Positions 9,523 through 20,207 of a stretch of DNA of 24,854 bases are shown here, piece after piece; within the stretch, counting starts at the first letter, position 1; each line of letters opens with the position of its first letter. This DNA comes from Paramacrobiotus richtersi. Taxonomy: Eukaryota; Tardigrada; Eutardigrada; Parachela; Macrobiotidae. A model generated the notes under the pieces. The model saw only the letters and a list, made by a program, of their open reading frames with translations. It had not been told where the DNA came from and ran no database searches. The position numbers were made by a program, and so were the translations under genes. The DNA is taken from the NCBI GenBank assembly GCA_034698045.1, contig JAQGAU010000696.1:1-24854 (forward strand), given 5' to 3'.

Positions 9523-10632
9523 CTACATGTGTACGAATTTGCAACATCGGCGAAAGATGCCCAGAACTGTATTGCGTAAATCCGGTAGGACACAGGTGAA
9601 GTAAATTGGATCCAGTAAAGGTTGCAGAATGAAGAAAGCCTCCGTTGCTTGGAATACCATAGTCATGTTGCTGGAATCCATAAAGCAAGCCACTGTGAAA
9701 TACGTGTTTACAGGTGTCCAGCAAAGGGTCACACTGGCAGTAAGTAGCGTGAGCACGGTAAAAGCGTATTTATTCTCTCTAATCGACGGTTTCCTGCCTT
9801 TGGCCATCCCATTCTTCGACTTTCGTGAACCAACTTCTTCTCCGGCAGGTTTCGTAGCATTTAAAGCGTCATCAACATCTTGGGTTTGTTTCCTTTGATC
9901 GGTTGTGTTATCACTGATCTTCGGTACAACCAGCACCCCTACAAACTTTCGCCGCCGGTTGCGCATGAATAGTAAATAGGGATACGTAGTAATAACAAAC
10001 AAGTTGGGAATGACGTAAATCATGAACTGCATCGTGAGGTTCCAGTTGGAAACGGCATTTGTATTCAGCGTGCAGCCGCTCGTGTCTGTCGGTAAACGGT
10101 AATACAGAGTGTCCAGAAGGACAGCCGGTAGACAGATTAGATGAACATACACCCACATACCGATGCACAAAAGCAGTGAAGTCTGCATGTTGCTGTATGT
10201 TCGGTAGGAATATGGAAAGGTCACGGCCCAAATGCGATTGATCGTGATCAGGACGTGTGAGTGTATCATTATCCCCGTGAGAACATAGGTCGCATACAAA
10301 TACACAGTGCAAGCGTTATTGCTCAACCACCACGCTGAAGAGATGAAGTTGATGATGTCAATCGGGTTGTCGATTATGGCAAAGCACAGGTTAGCCAGTA
10401 GCAGGCTGCCCAAGTAGATGTTGAATGGAAGGTGAAGACGCTTTTCCAAAATGAACAGAAGCAAAACGGCGCCGTTTAGGATAGCCGCACAGGGAAAGAC
10501 AATTACTTCCAGACTCGGTATGAATCCCCAGGCGTCAACGTAGGTCATGTTGTTTAGGGATTCGTTAACAAAGTTTGGTGGTGTCGCGTTTACCGCTAGT
10601 GGTCTTGTCCGGTTTCCCACGGAATAGCTCAT
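9523..10632 (-). CDS. Class A (rhodopsin-like) G-protein-coupled receptor, copy 2
   Basis: This intronless receptor of 369 residues is a tandem paralogue of the gene at 5944-7026 on the same strand. I place the start at the ATG at 10632 (AAAATGAGC context). The frame stays open 11 codons further upstream, but the codon there is TTG, and CTTGTGCAG in that stretch could be a 5'-UTR splice acceptor. The N-terminus has glycosylation sequons at N7, N15, N23 and N28. Core landmarks are N53 (TM1), C108 (TM3) and CWTP (TM6). It shares the unusual residues of copy 1: Asn at 2.50 (N81), NRI instead of DRY (132-134) and DPIYF instead of NPxxY. Loop 3 differs from copy 1 and is hydrophilic, with acidic and Lys/Arg-rich parts, so coupling or regulation may have diverged. 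The tail ends in a Cys pair (RRCCKF) that could be palmitoylated. The ligand is unknown. Confidence 0.93.
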   Translation of the reverse strand: MSYSVGNRTRPLAVNATPPNFVNESLNNMTYVDAWGFIPSLEVIVFPCAAILNGAVLLLFILEKRLHLPFNIYLGSLLLANLCFAIIDNPIDIINFISSAWWLSNNACTVYLYATYVLTGIMIHSHVLITINRIWAVTFPYSYRTYSNMQTSLLLCIGMWVYVHLICLPAVLLDTLYYRLPTDTSGCTLNTNAVSNWNLTMQFMIYVIPNLFVITTYPYLLFMRNRRRKFVGVLVVPKISDNTTDQRKQTQDVDDALNATKPAGEEVGSRKSKNGMAKGRKPSIRENKYAFTVLTLLTASVTLCWTPVNTYFTVACFMDSSNMTMVFQATEAFFILQPLLDPIYFTCVLPDLRNTVLGIFRRCCKFVHM

Positions 10633-12284
10633 TTTAAGTCTGTTTGCGTCAAAGCTTCTGCACAAGAATCTCGCAAGTCTCTGCTCAAGATCATCCGTTA
10701 TAAAATGCGCAAGTCAGTCGACGTAACTGACACTTTTACAGCTAACCAGATAAATGCGTCTTTATATTCCGACTCATCAGGAAAGACGAATTATTATCGT
10801 CTCACATTCGGTAATCTTGGTGGAAAAGCTGGCATTATCCACCATGATAAATAGGACGTTTTAAAATGATCCAGGCACGTTGTAGGTATGAATTATCATA
10901 AGATAAGCAAATCTAAGGAAACCATGCTGAAGGTGTGAATTGTCATTAGACCAGCAGACTTAAGGAAACCATGCTGAGCGCAAATCTTAATAAAAGCAAT
11001 ATTTTTTCAACGTCTAGCTAACGTGTCCTGTAAGTAGGTAATACGATAACACCTGTCCTTTTGGGAATTTGAACAATTCCGTATGCGTGACCGACCTTAG
11101 GTTTTGCTGAACATCGGTACAAGGTGTGGAGACCCAGTTTTGTGGCTATCCTGTTTTCGCCTTTATGGTACGACATATTTACTGCATTCCGCATCAAATT
11201 TATCATGTGAATCCTTTCGAACTTCCTTTACATCGAGCCGATAGTTTTTCGATGTTTCTCGTAGCACGTGCGACTAATCTAACAAATTGTTATCTGACAG
11301 GCAGCACATAAACAATTCCGTTAATACCTTTGGTTCTCTACAACCCACATGCTAAATGATTCAAAGAAGATGACCTTTAGTTCGTATAAAATCTGCGGTG
11401 AGCGCACAATAGAATGATTTGAGCGAAGGGGTGTTTGCCATCAAAACTGAATAACATTAATTCGAAAGCCTTTCACTGACTTTTTGCGTTTCATACTGTA
11501 CAATTAGAATAAATGTGGATCTTTAGGTCACATGTGCAGTCTGTATAGGCACATATTGTATATATGAAAATTTAATGTCAGGTTTTATTCCAAGCGCATT
11601 GTGAATTTTTTTAAGATTCCTAGTAGCAGTATATACTTACCGTGCAATTTTCGTTTACAACAGCAGACATACACAGGCTTAACATTAACATAGTAGAACA
11701 GATTCGAAATGGGAAATCAATTTGAATGCGTCAATAAACGGGGGAAGGTGGAGATCTGAGAAGTCTGCAACCTAACAGCAAAAGTCTGCATAAATACTGG
11801 CTGAACTATCGAAAATAATTGATTAGTAGAATAACGTGGGAGAGAAGCTGCTCTTCATAAGAATATCGTCCGCAGGTTCCCAAGATCTTATCCGCAAAAC
11901 TTAAATGAAATCCCGGCGTCCAGTTTAACTTCCTATCTACCACTACCCAATTAATTCGGTTCTGATTAAGTATTGTTAATTTCATGTTTACGTTGTAAAC
12001 ACCAAGTTGACGTTTACCATGTGAAAACTGCGTTGTGGTGTTGCACAACGGAACGGCATCACACGTTGCACCTGTTGCTTTCCTACACCCTACTCGCTCG
12101 AGCAACCTTGCGCGCAATGCGACTTGTTCGCGATGAAGCGATAAAAATTGTAGCACCAGTGTTGCAATTGGCAGAGTACTGCAGTAATGAAACTGATTGT
12201 TAGCTAACTTCAGTCAACCAAAATTTAATACTGTTGCACAGACCGTACCTCTCATTTTGACGTACAGCATTCTGTTAAAAGAAA
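10633..12284. other. Intergenic region between GPCR 2 and the sulfotransferase-like gene
   Basis: No supported gene. The divergently transcribed neighbours place both promoters here. The only structure I can point to is a diverged 47-bp tandem duplication 250-345 bases upstream of the GPCR 2 ATG. A 116-codon minus-strand frame at 11806-12156 lacks an ATG start and resembles no known protein. Confidence 0.55.
10884..10977. repeat. 47-bp tandem duplication upstream of GPCR 2
   Basis: Two adjacent 47-base units (10884-10930 and 10931-10977) both start AGGTRTGAATT and end TAAGGAAACCATGCTGA. They differ at about eight positions. They sit 5' of GPCR 2, so a regulatory role is possible but unproven. 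Confidence 0.85.
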
Positions 12285-13598
<1,314 letters not shown>

Positions 13599-13823
13599 TA
13601 CTAAGTCTTCTCCTTGGTACTGGCAAACGTGGGGAAATATGTTATGTTTGAGTATACTTTCGCGCTTATGTAATAAGCTGCTCGGCTGATTAAAATCATT
13701 AATTATCATGAACAGGAACATATTTATTATGTCCACAGCAGCAGGGGTATTTCCGTGTATAATACTTTGTAATTGCGGTCGGCTACTTGACAGTACAGTA
13801 CATGTCAAGAAAATATTAATTTA

Positions 13824-13829
13824 AATAAA
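13824..13829 (+). terminator. Probable poly(A) signal of the WSCD-like gene
   Basis: A canonical AATAAA lies about 225 bases after the stop codon and ahead of any other plus-strand gene. Confidence 0.5.
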
Positions 13830-14567
13830 TACAAAACATTTTGATCTAACAATTGTAAGTGTGGGCTCGGCCGTGCGGTACTCTACACCCTTTTAAAAAT
13901 CACAAAGGCCATAGAATTTCTAACGCCAGCTGCACAATAGCGCTTCCATTTGTGCTTCTGCAAAAGGATATGCTGACATGTCAATATTTTCGGCAAATGC
14001 GTTACGGGTACTCGTACCGGAAGTGGAGGTGAACCGACTGCAGTCTCCATCATCTGATCTATGGCAAAACGGGCGGACTCGGCGGAGCAATCGCTTCCGT
14101 CAATTTTAAGTATCTTAAACTGGACTGCGACTTTTGAAGTTAGGCACGTAGTATTTATTTTGTTGCTATAAATTATAAAAATAATTTATCCGCTAACTGA
14201 AAAAGCAGCAAACAATCTCAAAGGCAAAGATATGACACTGATTTCATTTTTTGGCGCAGTGCGTTGACTCCTTGTACGCGCTGTCCCTACAGCGGCCTCC
14301 TTGTGATCCCAGTTGCTTGATTTACACGTTTCTTGTCAGACGAATGAATGAATCGTGACGTGTCTACCGAATTTGTGTACTTTTAAATAACTTTCTAGAA
14401 GTACGAAATCCGAGAAAAATTCAGTATTTAAATGTTTTATTTCCGAATTTTTCGGGAAAGATAGTGCGAGCACAGCGGCACTTTATGGTGGAAATCCTCT
14501 TTCACATTCCTGTTTGATTTTGCATTTTCTCATACTGGGCTCGCTGGCCAAATCTCCGTGGAAAAAA
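13830..14567. other. Intergenic region upstream of TMED2
   Basis: No gene is visible. It presumably holds the TMED2 promoter and 5' UTR. I could not identify a TATA box or other defined element with confidence. Confidence 0.5.
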
Positions 14568-15954
14568 ATGCCGAGTTCGTTGCTGATGGGTTCGTGGATA
14601 TCGTCTCTCCTGTGCCTTTTAGGAATATTTCAATCTTGCCATGCATTTTTTATAAATATTGAAGCGGATAGTTCAGAATGTTTTTTCGATCGCGTCAAAA
14701 CTGGCATCAAAGTGGGTTTGACGTTTGAAGTTGTGGAAGGAGGCTTCATGGATATCGATGTTCAGGTGAGAGTATTCCTCGGTAAAAAGCCTTCCATAGC
14801 TTATAATGATTTTTTTTAATTTTCGGAAAGATTTTAGCAAGTTTCGTTCATATGATTACTGTATCATTATGCGTTTTCATAAAGAAATAATCCGAATTCA
14901 TGGATAATCTTGAATCTGAGCAACCTGCAGATGGGCGCAGTTCGGTGGTCGCTGTTAGACACATTCGGTTCATGCTGTTGTAAACCGGGATATTGTGGGT
15001 TGAAGTGCTAATTTGCCGATCAATAACATTAAAATAAATAGAGTAATCATCTGATTATTCTTATAATTATGGTTCAGGCTTTCGTACTGCTCCTTTCGTC
15101 TGCCCAAACGCTGTTAAATTGTCTGTAATAATTGTACTAGAAATTATTGAATATGAATCAGATAAAGCATCAGATATTCTTCAAACAGCGAAAAGCGTCG
15201 CTGGAATTACGGCCATTTTCTAGAACGGGCAGGCTTCGCATCAAAAATTAATTCAGTATTTTCTCGATTTCATAATGCCAATGGATACTAAATTGTTGAT
15301 AATTCATCATTAAGGGAATTTTTTTTTATACTCTGCTTTGAAAGTTGTGATTCGCTCCACTTCCTAAAATTTTACTGATAATTATAAAGTATTGTCGAAT
15401 CTGGATGAAATTAGAATAAAAATACTGGGATTTATTAAATGATAATTAATAGGTTTTTTGGGGATTTTTTAAATTTTCCCTGCTGGTGTGATAATTAACG
15501 AAGCCCCTGTCTGTTACAGATCAGCGGTCCAGATGGGAAAGTGATATACTCGGGTGAGCGTGAATCCAACGGCAAGTACACCTTCGCCACCCACATGGAC
15601 GGCGCCTACCAGTACTGCTTCAGCAACAAAATGTCCACACTGACCACCAAGACGGTCATGTTCAGTATCGACGTGGGCGACGCCCCCTCCACCGCCAAGC
15701 CCTCCCCGGAGCAGCAGAACCAGGAGCACGACAAGCTCGAAGGCATGGTGCGGGATCTGTCGGCCGCCCTGACCACCGTCAAGCACGAGCAGGACTATAT
15801 GAATGTGCGCGCCCGCATCCACGCCCAGGTCAACGAGAACACCAACTCCCGGGTGGTCATGTGGGCCTTCTTTGAGGCGCTGATTATCGTCGCCATGACC
15901 GTCGGGCAGGTGTATTATTTGAAGAGATTCTTCGAAGTTAGGCGGGTGGTGTGA
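14568..15954 (+). CDS. TMED2: TMED2, p24-beta family cargo-transport protein
   Basis: Two exons (14568-14765 and 15520-15954) join in phase 0 after DIDVQ to give 210 residues, close to the roughly 200 of other TMED2 proteins. The product is a type I membrane protein cycling between ER and Golgi in COPII and COPI vesicles. It acts with other p24 proteins as a cargo receptor and coat recruiter. In order: signal peptide (1-26, cleavage after CHA); luminal GOLD domain with the paired Cys residues of ECFFDR and YQYCFSN; a helical region with the conserved [10 protein letters not shown]; a membrane segment (about 178-200); and a cytosolic tail [10 protein letters not shown]. The tail has the FF motif and the family's exact ending. 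The ATG is the first one that gives a signal peptide; the frame is open further upstream without an ATG. The second exon is GC-rich with biased codons, as expected for a highly expressed gene. Confidence 0.97.
14766..15519 (+). other. Intron of TMED2
   Basis: This 754-base, AT-rich, phase-0 intron has a CAG|GTGAGA donor and a CTGTTACAG acceptor. I see no gene, RNA or mobile element inside it. Confidence 0.9.
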
Positions 15955-16205
15955 GTTGTACACAACACCAGGTATCTTGTTTTTCCATCGGCGTTGTCGA
16001 TCTGTTTTTTGTCGATTTTGTGGGGGATTTTGTCGATCCGATGTTTGGCTATGTTTGAACAAGTAAGGAGATGGTTTATGTGTGGATGTTTTGAAGAGAA
16101 AGATTAAATTTGAAAGAATATATACACAACCGTTGACGGCCACTTAGCAACACTATGAACAAACAGGAAGAATGAAAAGGCAATGCAAACAAGTTCATTC
16201 GATGA

Positions 16206-16211
16206 AATAAA
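16206..16211 (+). terminator. Probable poly(A) signal of TMED2
   Basis: A canonical AATAAA lies about 250 bases after the TMED2 stop and only about 125 bases before the next plus-strand ATG. Confidence 0.55.
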
Positions 16212-16336
16212 TTTGGTGTAATTTTTGTGAATAATTTCGTGATTTTGATTATAACTACTTTTTTTGTTGTATCATATTTTCTGTAATTTGAATCATACAA
16301 GCGTTGGACTAGCGGATTCCCTCAAATTTTGTAATA

Positions 16337-16603
16337 ATGATCATGAACAAACTTTTAAGCACCGCTGTATTTCTCACATTGTTCCTGTCGTATCACTGCG
16401 AAAATGCAAACCAGCTCGAACACCAGCTAGATTCTGCTCCAGCCGTGAATTTCGGCGCCGATGTCGTTCAAATTCCTTATTTGGCAAGGCAGACCGCCGG
16501 CGACGAACACCTCCCGAACCATGTACGAGGCCGACGAGCCGCATCCGCCAATCTCCGCAATCGAGGCCAGCGGAGTATTTTAAGTGCACTAACTCGATTT
16601 TAA
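16337..16603 (+). CDS. Small secreted protein, candidate peptide precursor (88 aa)
   Basis: Not recognised as a known family. This single-exon frame starts ATGATCATG, so translation may begin at codon 1 or 3. Residues about 4-24 are a typical signal peptide: Lys, then a Leu/Phe-rich core, with likely cleavage near HCENA. The remaining 64 residues are hydrophilic and contain no Cys. Two furin-type R-x-x-R sites, RGRR (64-67) and RGQR (76-79), would release AASANLRNRGQR and a C-terminal nonapeptide SILSALTRF. The Arg-Phe ending recalls RF peptides, but there is no Gly for amidation, so an RFamide is not predicted. It lies between TMED2 and the convergent UTP14 gene and so has under 130 bases for its own promoter after the TMED2 poly(A) signal. 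It could instead be a downstream cistron of the TMED2 transcript, or a chance frame. Confidence 0.5.
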   Translation: MIMNKLLSTAVFLTLFLSYHCENANQLEHQLDSAPAVNFGADVVQIPYLARQTAGDEHLPNHVRGRRAASANLRNRGQRSILSALTRF

Positions 16604-16612
16604 TTATTAATT

Positions 16613-16622
16613 TTTATTTATT
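16613..16622 (-). terminator. Probable poly(A) signals of UTP14 (overlapping pair)
   Basis: Two overlapping AATAAA hexamers read on the minus strand about 130 bases after the UTP14 stop. They begin only ten bases past the end of the convergent small-peptide frame. Confidence 0.55.
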
Positions 16623-16675
16623 TTCCACATTCCATTTCATTCATGTCAATAACTTCTGTTGAACGTTTAATAATA

Positions 16676-16681
16676 ATTAAA
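16676..16681 (+). terminator. Possible poly(A) signal of the small secreted protein
   Basis: ATTAAA, the commonest variant hexamer, lies about 75 bases after the 88-residue frame and inside the UTP14 3' UTR on the other strand. This is weak evidence, because the area is AT-rich. Confidence 0.25.
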
Positions 16682-16747
16682 ACCAACAAATCCACAAAAA
16701 AAACGCTCCAGCACCGACGATCACATGACATTAACATTCCTCGATGT

Positions 16748-19700
16748 TTATTTTCTCCTTTTCCTCGGCATTTCCTTCTTGGCATTAACGAAAGTACTTT
16801 TCGCCAACGCCAACGTCTCCTCCTTGACACCCTCCTCCATCTCCCCCTTTCGCTGTTTCCTCCACGCCACACTGCGATGCAGGGGCTTAATAAACCCGCC
16901 CATCTTGGTAACCACCTTCGGCTTGGTGATCTCATCAAACGCCGCCTCCGTATTCCACATCTTCCCCACCGGCATGCGGATCGCCCCGTGAAACTGCTCC
17001 ACACTGCGGAAGGGGAACGGCAGCTCCTTGACCTGATGGGGCACCATCTTCTCATCGTGTTTCTCGCTAATCACAACATTCTGCAGGAACCGGTCCTTTC
17101 GCGGTGGGCCCTTGGGGGCCTTGATGGTGAAACGTTTCCGCTTGGTCGCGCTGATGCCTTCGGTTCCCGCACCGGTCCAATCACCCCATCCTGGCAGGGT
17201 GAGATCGATATCCTTGGTCTTTTCGGATTCTTCCAGTTCCGCCTTCTTTTTGGTAAAATCCACCATTACGTCGTCATCAGCGAAAGCTAACAATCGCAAA
17301 AGAAGAGTCAGTGCTGCTACATGTCACAAATTCGAAAATTAAATTAATCACTGCATATTTCACGAAATAATACCACAAACCTATGTAAATTTTAGAAAGA
17401 CGATTTATGGGATTAATTCCACGCGCTTTGAAATGAAAACCATTTCGAAGGTCAGCTTTATCGAGTTCAATTAAACTCATCTGCCTCCTCCATTTATTTA
17501 ATAATATTTTTTTCAATTTCTGTTTAACCTTTTTTTCGAATTCCCTGTTCATTTTTTCAACGTTGTATTATGTAGTATTTTTCTGAAATCTTATATGTAA
17601 TGAACCCGTTTTACTGCAACGTTTACGAATAATTCGAGCAGATAATCTAGAACAATGCTGTGGACACCAGCCACACGAAACTCATACCTTCAGCAATAAT
17701 ATTCCGCTGCTCATCATCACTCTCCACGCCAACATCCTCAACTTCATCTTCACCCGCTGGAAGAACCGTCTTCCTGATTTTGGCATTTGAAGCCAACAGC
17801 AGCTTAGAGGGATCCACATCGAAATCCCCATTTGACGTCATAAACTGAGCGGAAATACCGCCCGGGTTCACCGTCCCCGTGTTCCGGGTGTCACTGACCA
17901 GCTCTCCACCATCCCGTAGCTCCGCGACTTCCTCCTCGTCGTCTTCCGGGGACGTGCGTCGTTTCCGGGATCCCCGGTTGGAAACGGGCTTGGGCGTCGG
18001 TGCAGCGGGTTTGGAGGCCGGCTTGGGTTCTTTGGCGTGCCGCTCTTCCACCACCTGGACATCGTCGAAACCGTGGTCCAGATCGGCTTCTTCCCAAGAA
18101 GAACCCAGTGTTGAGCTCATCCACGGGTTGTCGGCGGCCTCTGCGTCGAGGACGGCTTGGGTTTCTTCGTCTTCCGGTTCTGGAAGTAATGAAAACACCA
18201 ACATTTACCGAAAAACCATTTTGTTTCTTTACTGATTATTTACCAGTGACAAAAAACTCATTCCATCTCTCCAAAAATTAGAAAAAAGAACCATTCGAAA
18301 ATGTTGTATAACAAAGCTTTTACACGGCAAAACTGCACTTAAATTCACCATATAAAAATATACGAATAAAATATTCCCAAATTATATATTATTAATTTTC
18401 ACAATATTATTCCCAAATATATATTTATTCCCAAAAAATAAATATTCCTAAATATATATATTTCAACAAAAGCCGAAACCGACATACGAAAAGGAGATCA
18501 ACGGTGAAAATCAACTTATTTCTGGTGAGATTTTCCCGACAAAGAGGACTGCGAAACAATATAAAAAAATCAAAAAATTCATTTCATACCGATTTCCTCT
18601 TCGCTTCCACTCTCATCATCCTCATCAACGTGGATCTTCTCCGTCAAGGCCCGACTCAACCGCACCTGCTCCTGCAGCGCCTCCCTGGCATCCTTATCCG
18701 TCTTGGACCTCAACTGCATATATTTCGCCCACTTGCCCGTCCCCCGATGCTTCAGCGTCAGCCTCTCCTGCAACCTCTTCTTATCCAACACCAGCAGCTT
18801 CTCCGCCGCCGCACCGGGATCCTTCACCTTCAGCTCCTCAAACTCCCTGGCGTCCACCTTGCGTTTGGCCCGTCGCAGATGCCGATGGTAGCCCTTACTC
18901 TTGATCTTGGACTGCCAGCGGGCTTTCTGCTCCTTGTACGACAGGAGGGCGCGATGCTTCTGGAGTTCTTTTCGGCGCATCTCGGCCTCCTGGAGACTCA
19001 TGGCCTGGAGGGCTTCGCGTTCGGCCTCGGTCAGGACGGTGGATTTGGTCAGGTTGCTCTTGCTGGTGCCCAGGAGGGATTCGATTTGCGACTCGAGGGG
19101 AGTTTTGGACTGGTAGCGTTTGACGTAGTCCGAGGTGGTCTGGACGGAGATGTTGTTGGCGTTGAGCGGGAAGACGACACCTTCCGCCACGCGGTTGGAC
19201 TTGACGACTGAATCCCACTTGCCCAAATCTTTCGAAACCTAATATTAATTCAGTTGTGATACATTATGCAGAACATTTTGGAACGTCAAAATTTCTTGAA
19301 TCACAATACATTAGAAAAGATTTTCAATCCAGAGCGGCGTCCTCACTGAATTTCCGTATTTATTCTTTCTACCCATTCCAACAATCTCTTACTCTTCACA
19401 TGAAATTTATTTTCAGAATTACTGTTTTAGCTAAGAAATTATTTACCCTTGTAGTTTTAGCGGTCAAATTGTAAGTCAAAATTTACGATTTTTTACGATT
19501 ACGATTACGATTTAAATTTACAATTTTATTTGGCATTTTACTGTTACATCTTAGTCCAACAACAAAATATATCTGTACTTCTATTGAATAACTGAACATT
19601 ATTAAAATCAATTTACTTATAACTTATTAAAATAAACTATGAAGAACTTTCATAACTATAACGAAATTTTGATCATTAAAAATTTTTCAAAATTTGAATT

Positions 19701-20207
19701 TTCATAGTTTACGGGAAAATTCGATTTAATTTGGGCTCGAATAATAAATCGGACAAGACAAAAATTCCACACAGGCTGAACAGCAAAAACCCAGCTAACA
19801 AAAATACGAACCTCGGCATAATTAACGCTCCGTTCAATTTTGGCCTGCTCGTGCCGTTTCAGTGGCTGCTGTAAGAGCTTCGACTCCTTGGTATTTTCCA
19901 GCTTCCTCTTTTTCTTCGCGGACTTGTCGGATGACTGGAGCAGCACTCCCAGGGAAGCACTGGAGATGGAAGGACCCGCCAGGTTCTGATCACTGATAAC
20001 AGCCGCCGATTCCGTTCGCTCGATTTTCCGCAACGAGACCGGTGCTTTATCCATGCGCGCCATAGACTTGATGAGCCGATCGTGCTTCGTAGCGCGACGG
20101 CCTTGCAGACGTCGTGGCGGACCCTCCTGGGGTTCGCCATCGGAATCGTAGGTCTCCCAGGGCTCATTGTCGTGATCCAGCGGCACAGGAGCCAGGAGCG
20201 AAGTCAT
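16748..20207 (-). CDS. UTP14: UTP14, small-subunit processome component
   Basis: Four exons on the minus strand (20207-19812, 19238-18590, 18179-17688, 17286-16748) join in phases 0, 1 and 1 to give 691 residues without a stop. The human protein has 771. UTP14 is a nucleolar component of the U3 processome. It is needed for 18S rRNA maturation and is known in yeast to bind and activate the helicase Dhr1. Conserved blocks run in the expected order: KRHEQAKIERSVNYAE then KDLGKWDSVVKSNR; the basic MSLQEAEMRRKELQ and KIKSKGYHRHLRRAKRK; RLTLKHRGTGKWAKYM; and an acidic middle. The C-terminal part has FADDDVMVDF (514-523), DLTLPGWGDW (540-549) and KAPKGPPRKD, then PKVVTKMGGFI and a lysine/arginine-rich end. 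The exons are GC-rich and the introns very AT-rich. The gene is convergent with the small-peptide gene and divergent from the LRR cluster. I see no sign of damage. Confidence 0.96.
17287..17687 (-). other. UTP14 intron 3
   Basis: This 401-base phase-1 intron has a GAAG|GTATGA donor and a GATTGTTAG acceptor. It is AT-rich with no feature inside. The join restores the conserved block AFADDDV. Confidence 0.9.
18180..18589 (-). other. UTP14 intron 2
   Basis: This 410-base phase-1 intron has an ATCG|GTATGA donor and an ACTTCCAG acceptor. It carries the AT-rich degenerate repeat described separately. Confidence 0.9.
18370..18464. repeat. AT-rich degenerate repeat inside UTP14 intron 2
   Basis: Variants of TATTCCCAAATATATAT recur four times in about 95 bases (near 18371, 18408, 18427 and 18443), with spacing too irregular for a clean tandem array. 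It is probably slippage-prone simple sequence. Confidence 0.6.
19239..19811 (-). other. UTP14 intron 1
   Basis: This 573-base phase-0 intron has a less common GAG|GTTCGT donor and a TTAATATTAG acceptor. It contains a short (TTACGA)-type simple repeat at about 19482-19512. The join gives NYAE-VSKDLGKWD, which fits the family. Confidence 0.85.

Noticed and set aside
10633-10665. Upstream extension of GPCR 2 by 11 codons
   Set aside because: The first codon is TTG, not ATG. The downstream ATG at 10632 has a good context and gives a normal N-terminus.
11806-12156. 116-codon minus-strand frame upstream of the sulfotransferase-like gene
   Set aside because: It starts at GTG, has no recognisable motif, and overlaps the likely promoter region of the plus-strand gene.
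15514-16143. 209-codon minus-strand frame opposite TMED2 exon 2
   Set aside because: It is a shadow of a GC-rich, codon-biased exon. TMED2 is certain on the other strand, and the predicted protein is Gly/Val/His low complexity.
16643-17290. 215-codon plus-strand frame opposite the last UTP14 exon
   Set aside because: It is an antisense shadow of conserved UTP14 sequence. The same applies to long frames opposite the other UTP14 exons (18504-19211, 17879-18235).
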